From Nanobdellota archaeon (GTDB lineage: Archaea > Nanobdellota > Nanobdellia > Woesearchaeales > GW2011-AR15), in contig JAHIYL010000108.1 in NCBI GenBank assembly GCA_018815145.1, positions 1 through 7,855 of the forward strand: 7,855 nucleotides of DNA. Reading direction: 5' to 3'. Below the pieces are notes generated by a model. That model was not told where the DNA came from. It saw nothing but the letters and a program-made list of their open reading frames with translations, and searched no databases. The stretch's first letter is position 1. Each line of letters starts with the position of its first letter. Shown one piece after another: positions 5,664 to 7,855 of this stretch. The position numbers and the translations under genes are program-made.

Positions 5664-6647
5664 TTAGGTAACTTTCACTTTTTTTACCTTGTATTTTCTC
5701 TTTGAGATCACTGATTCTGCCTCTTCAAGATTAAGAAGTATATTTTTTGCGCCCGTATGCTGTATGACTGATTCTGCATTTGCCTGTCCCAGTTTAAGTG
5801 CATACTTCACATCATTCTTCTTTATCATGCCTGAAAGGAATGATGCTGCAAATGAATCACCTGCTCCTGTTGTGTCAAAGACCTTGATGGGTGTTGGCTG
5901 AATATGATAATGATAATTCTTCTGTGTCGTATGTGCTCCGTGCCTGCCATCTGTGATGACTACCTTTTTTGGCCCAAAGCCTTTCAGTTTTTCAATGAGA
6001 TAGAGTATCTCACCTTTTCCTGCAAGAAGCTCTGCCTCATCCCTGTTTAGGATAAGGTATTCTGTCCTTGTCAATATGTCTTTCAGGTAATCAGATCCTT
6101 TTTCAGCAAGATAATTGCTTGGATTAAAGACAATCTTAATGCTGTTCTTCTCTGCAAACTTGGCTATCTCTTTCAGTGTCTCGAATGATTTTTTCATCAT
6201 CGAAGAAAAATAAAACCACTTGGTCTTGAGAGACTCAAAATCTACTTCATCAGGAGTAAGATCATCATTCATACCTTTGTAGGCAAGAATCGCCCTGTCA
6301 TGCTCAAGGCTCTTGAGTATGACTGAAAAACCGCATTTTCCCTTATCTTTTGTCCCTAAAAAATCAACCTTATCATTCTTCAATTGATCCAGAATGAACT
6401 GAGTGTTATAATCAATCCCAAGATTACCAAGATATGCAACCTTATGCCCCAACCTTGACAAACATACAGCTGTGTTTGTTCCGCCTCCGCCTGTCAAAAA
6501 CTGGAGATCTTTGATAAGTATCTTAGAACCAGAAGGGTATGCTATCAGCTCCTCTGTGCTCTTTGCTGATTTGATCTTTATTAGTTCAGACTCAGAATCA
6601 GCAAAAACATCAATTGTTGCAGAACCAACTGTTATTACATCATACAT
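5664..6647 (-). CDS. PfkB / ribokinase-family sugar or nucleoside kinase
   Basis: The 327-residue protein is a complete PfkB-fold kinase, which moves the ATP gamma-phosphate to a sugar or nucleoside hydroxyl in the cytoplasm. Evidence in order: N-terminal strand ITVGSATIDVF with substrate-side Asp13; the glycine-rich FLTGGGGTNTAVCLSRLG (PfkB signature 1 region, 50-67); LGNLGIDY; ILNRDEAELL with the NxxE motif (Asn201, Glu204) that positions Mg-phosphate; VVITDGRHGA; and signature 2 VFDTTGAGDSFAASF (257-270), with catalytic base Asp264 and its GAGD anion hole. Length is normal for the family. The specificity (ribose, fructose, adenosine or other) is not decidable; signature 1 differs from the GGKGANQA of classical ribokinases. 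The ATG at 6647 lies about 26 bases from a TATA-like box. The upstream membrane-protein gene ends 58 bp before it. The basic tail KRKYKVKKVKVT is slightly unusual. Confidence 0.93.
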   Translation of the reverse strand: MYDVITVGSATIDVFADSESELIKIKSAKSTEELIAYPSGSKILIKDLQFLTGGGGTNTAVCLSRLGHKVAYLGNLGIDYNTQFILDQLKNDKVDFLGTKDKGKCGFSVILKSLEHDRAILAYKGMNDDLTPDEVDFESLKTKWFYFSSMMKKSFETLKEIAKFAEKNSIKIVFNPSNYLAEKGSDYLKDILTRTEYLILNRDEAELLAGKGEILYLIEKLKGFGPKKVVITDGRHGAHTTQKNYHYHIQPTPIKVFDTTGAGDSFAASFLSGMIKKNDVKYALKLGQANAESVIQHTGAKNILLNLEEAESVISKRKYKVKKVKVT

Positions 6648-6667
6648 AATAACAACTCAAACATAGG

Positions 6668-6678
6668 TATTTTTTAAA
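6668..6678 (-). promoter_or_regulatory. TATA-like box for the PfkB-family kinase gene
   Basis: The minus strand reads TTTAAAAAATA, centred about 26 bases upstream of the ATG at 6647. The short intervening sequence has no Shine-Dalgarno match, so the kinase is probably expressed from a leaderless message independent of the gene upstream. Confidence 0.5.
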
Positions 6679-6705
6679 TTTAACTGATTTGATATGGCAA
6701 GACAG

Positions 6706-7341
6706 TCAGATAGTTTTCAGCCCTATCCTGGTCTTCCTTATTATTTTCAGTCTGCTCCTCATAGGATCTTTGTCCAAAAGATAAATGCCAAAGAAAGCAC
6801 CTAAAACACCATGAGAAATTGATACCCATAGAATGTTGCCAAAGAACATATAAGAAAATGACCAAAACAGACCCATGAAAAAAGTGAAATAATGGAACTT
6901 TCCAAATCTCATCTTAGGATGGAACAGATAATAGAATACTGAACCCACCAAAATGCTCACAAGAGCATTGTTTGTGAAGAAATACACTGATTCCATGAAT
7001 ATGAACTGAAAAAATATCTGCTGTCCCAGACCAAACAGAAAATAAAGCATGACGAACACAAAAAAATATCTCCATCCATATCTGTTTATCTTGTTCTTAC
7101 GTAATTTGTACAGTACCAGAGAACAAAATAATGTAAAGCTCATAACATATAGGCCTGAAATAATGAATGTTGCCGGATTATACAGGTGCGTACTGTCTCT
7201 TGGGAAGAGAATTATTCTCATTATCAAAGCAACAACACACAGTATAACCGTTGCAACCCCTCTTTTTGAATCATAGACAGTCGTATTCAGGAAAAGCAGA
7301 AGTATTGCCAGACAAGTTGAAAATATTATTATTGCTTCAAT
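6706..7341 (-). CDS. Multi-pass membrane protein resembling CPBP (CAAX-protease/Abi-like) family, altered catalytic motif, start uncertain
   Basis: The frame is open from the TAA at 7357-7359 to the stop at 6706. The first standard start codon is a TTG at 7227 (173 residues), but that cuts through a hydrophobic helix. In-frame sequence upstream is clearly membrane-like (IEAIIIFSTCLAILLLFLN), so I extend to the ATT at 7341 (211 codons), downstream of an AAGGTG ribosome-binding match at 7353-7358. About seven hydrophobic segments are visible, followed by a basic tail. The C-terminal half has the CPBP layout. GQQIFFQF (Q107, Q108, Q112 in the long numbering) stands where EExxxR belongs; VFYYLFH (His141) sits at the FxxxH position; and NILWVSISHGVLG (His177) sits at the third motif. 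With Glu, Glu and Arg all replaced by Gln, it may be a non-catalytic relative. The family call is tentative. Confidence 0.55.
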   Translation of the reverse strand: MEAIIIFSTCLAILLLFLNTTVYDSKRGVATVILCVVALIMRIILFPRDSTHLYNPATFIISGLYVMSFTLFCSLVLYKLRKNKINRYGWRYFFVFVMLYFLFGLGQQIFFQFIFMESVYFFTNNALVSILVGSVFYYLFHPKMRFGKFHYFTFFMGLFWSFSYMFFGNILWVSISHGVLGAFFGIYLLDKDPMRSRLKIIRKTRIGLKTI

Positions 7342-7346
7342 GATTT

Positions 7347-7443
7347 TTATGACACCTTATCCAGGATGCTGTGTGCGTCCAATGTGCTTTCTAAAAGTTC
7401 TATCTCTTTAAATTTTTTTCCAAAATTCAGTATTTACATCCAT
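7347..7443 (-). other. Possible small ORF between PIN gene and membrane protein, interrupted at an A7 tract
   Basis: An ATG at 7443, directly after the PIN stop (TGAATG), reads MDVNTEFWKKI and then stops. The neighbouring frame, open to a TAA at 7347-7349, reads FKEIELLESTLDAHSILDKVS. Removing one A from the seven-A run (7413-7419 on this strand) joins them into a 31-residue charged, helix-like peptide. Its last codons contain the AAGGTG that would serve the membrane-protein gene. Alternatively, it is the true N-terminus of that membrane protein, with a second frame break near 7350 (LDKV then IKIIEAIII). I do not recognise the sequence. Confidence 0.35.
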
Positions 7444-7845
7444 TCAAATATTTAACATAAAAATCAGGTCATGTGTCGCATATACTTTAATCTCTTTTTG
7501 CTCCTTAAGTTTTTTTTCATTAGTCCAGATGGGACAACTTAGATACAGAGCAAGAGCAAAATATACAATATCCTTTGTATCTGGACATATGATTTTTGCT
7601 TTATCTTTAAAATTCAGAAAATCCTCTTCAGGAACAATGATAATATTATTCCTCAATATTGTATACAGCCAATCAAATTGTTCTCTATTGAGTTTGGATT
7701 TATCTATAATTTCACTTTTATTATTGTGTAACTCTGTAAAAAGCAGTTGAGGTGCAAAGAGTTCAATTCTATGATGAAAAAATGCATCAAGTGGTATCCC
7801 TAGTCTAACAGAATGACTACTTAAACGAATGATATAAATACTAGT
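7444..7845 (-). CDS. PIN-domain ribonuclease-like protein (PIN_2-like), N-terminus missing or frame-disrupted
   Basis: The open frame gives about 133 residues, matching the middle and end of PIN-domain proteins, Mg-dependent ribonucleases often found as VapC-type toxins. Matching parts are IELFAPQLLFTELHNNK (with the second acidic residue, Glu), VPEEDF, CPDTKDIVYFALAL (DxxD acidic pair), CPIWTNEKKL (usually TNDxxL) and a terminal YATHDLIFML. The first standard start is a TTG at 7656, which would remove half the domain. The N-terminal strand carrying the first catalytic Asp is not in this frame. In the adjacent frame at 7824-7853, EDELVFISFV resembles the DxNVxIS start of PIN proteins, and a one-base shift near 7823-7826 would join it to LSSHSV. 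The gene start is beyond the window edge. No typical antitoxin partner is recognised. Confidence 0.7.
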   Translation of the reverse strand, partial: TSIYIIRLSSHSVRLGIPLDAFFHHRIELFAPQLLFTELHNNKSEIIDKSKLNREQFDWLYTILRNNIIIVPEEDFLNFKDKAKIICPDTKDIVYFALALYLSCPIWTNEKKLKEQKEIKVYATHDLIFMLNI

Positions 7846-7855
7846 TCATCTTCTA

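Noticed and set aside
7444..7855. A complete VapBC toxin-antitoxin module
   Set aside because: Only a PIN-like body is visible; no recognisable antitoxin DNA-binding protein lies downstream, and upstream sequence is outside the window.
1..7855. CRISPR arrays, tRNA or rRNA genes, insertion sequences and integrase sites
   Set aside because: No regularly spaced direct repeats, cloverleaf-like segments, transposase motifs or terminal inverted repeats were found by eye; short divergent RNAs could still be missed.

Overview
The window reads as a low-GC archaeal fragment, probably from a DPANN-type genome (Woesearchaeota or Pacearchaeota are my best guesses, by inference only). Support comes from a HerA-like DNA-translocating ATPase with an N-terminal HAS barrel, an archaeal presenilin-like GxGD membrane protease, a PIN-domain protein, and AT-rich boxes about 20-26 bases upstream of several start codons. 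That spacing is typical of archaeal TATA promoters driving leaderless mRNAs. No rRNA, tRNA, CRISPR array, insertion sequence or phage gene was seen.

Layout. Bases 3-959 (+) hold the 3' part of a GH15 / phosphorylase-kinase-alpha-like glycoside hydrolase whose start is off the left edge. It converges on a minus-strand pair: a presenilin-like protease (1004-1966) preceded by an alkaline-phosphatase-superfamily phosphodiesterase (2015-3181). A short divergent promoter region (3182-3291) separates that pair from a HerA-like ATPase on the plus strand. The ATPase frame is broken at an 11-A tract (5043-5053) and its C-terminal 70-odd residues continue in another frame to 5284. Everything to the right is on the minus strand: a 48-residue tail-anchored microprotein (5336-5482), a PfkB/ribokinase-family sugar kinase (5664-6647), a multi-pass membrane protein resembling CPBP (CAAX-protease-like) proteins but with its catalytic motif changed (6706 to about 7341), a tiny possible ORF (7347-7443) and a PIN-domain ribonuclease-like gene at the right edge (7444-7845).

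How the genes work together. There is no convincing single pathway. GH15 and the PfkB kinase would both fit carbohydrate turnover but are far apart and in opposite directions. The phosphodiesterase and presenilin genes are close enough (48 bp) to be co-transcribed. The HerA-like protein would pump or process DNA, but no NurA nuclease is visible.

The most unusual aspects are the A11 frame break inside the HerA C-terminal winged-helix region, unannotated-size genes in the gaps, and a group of damaged or start-less frames in the last 500 bases. Homopolymer or contig-end assembly error is a strong competing explanation for the frame breaks. I do not see firm evidence of a new multi-gene system.
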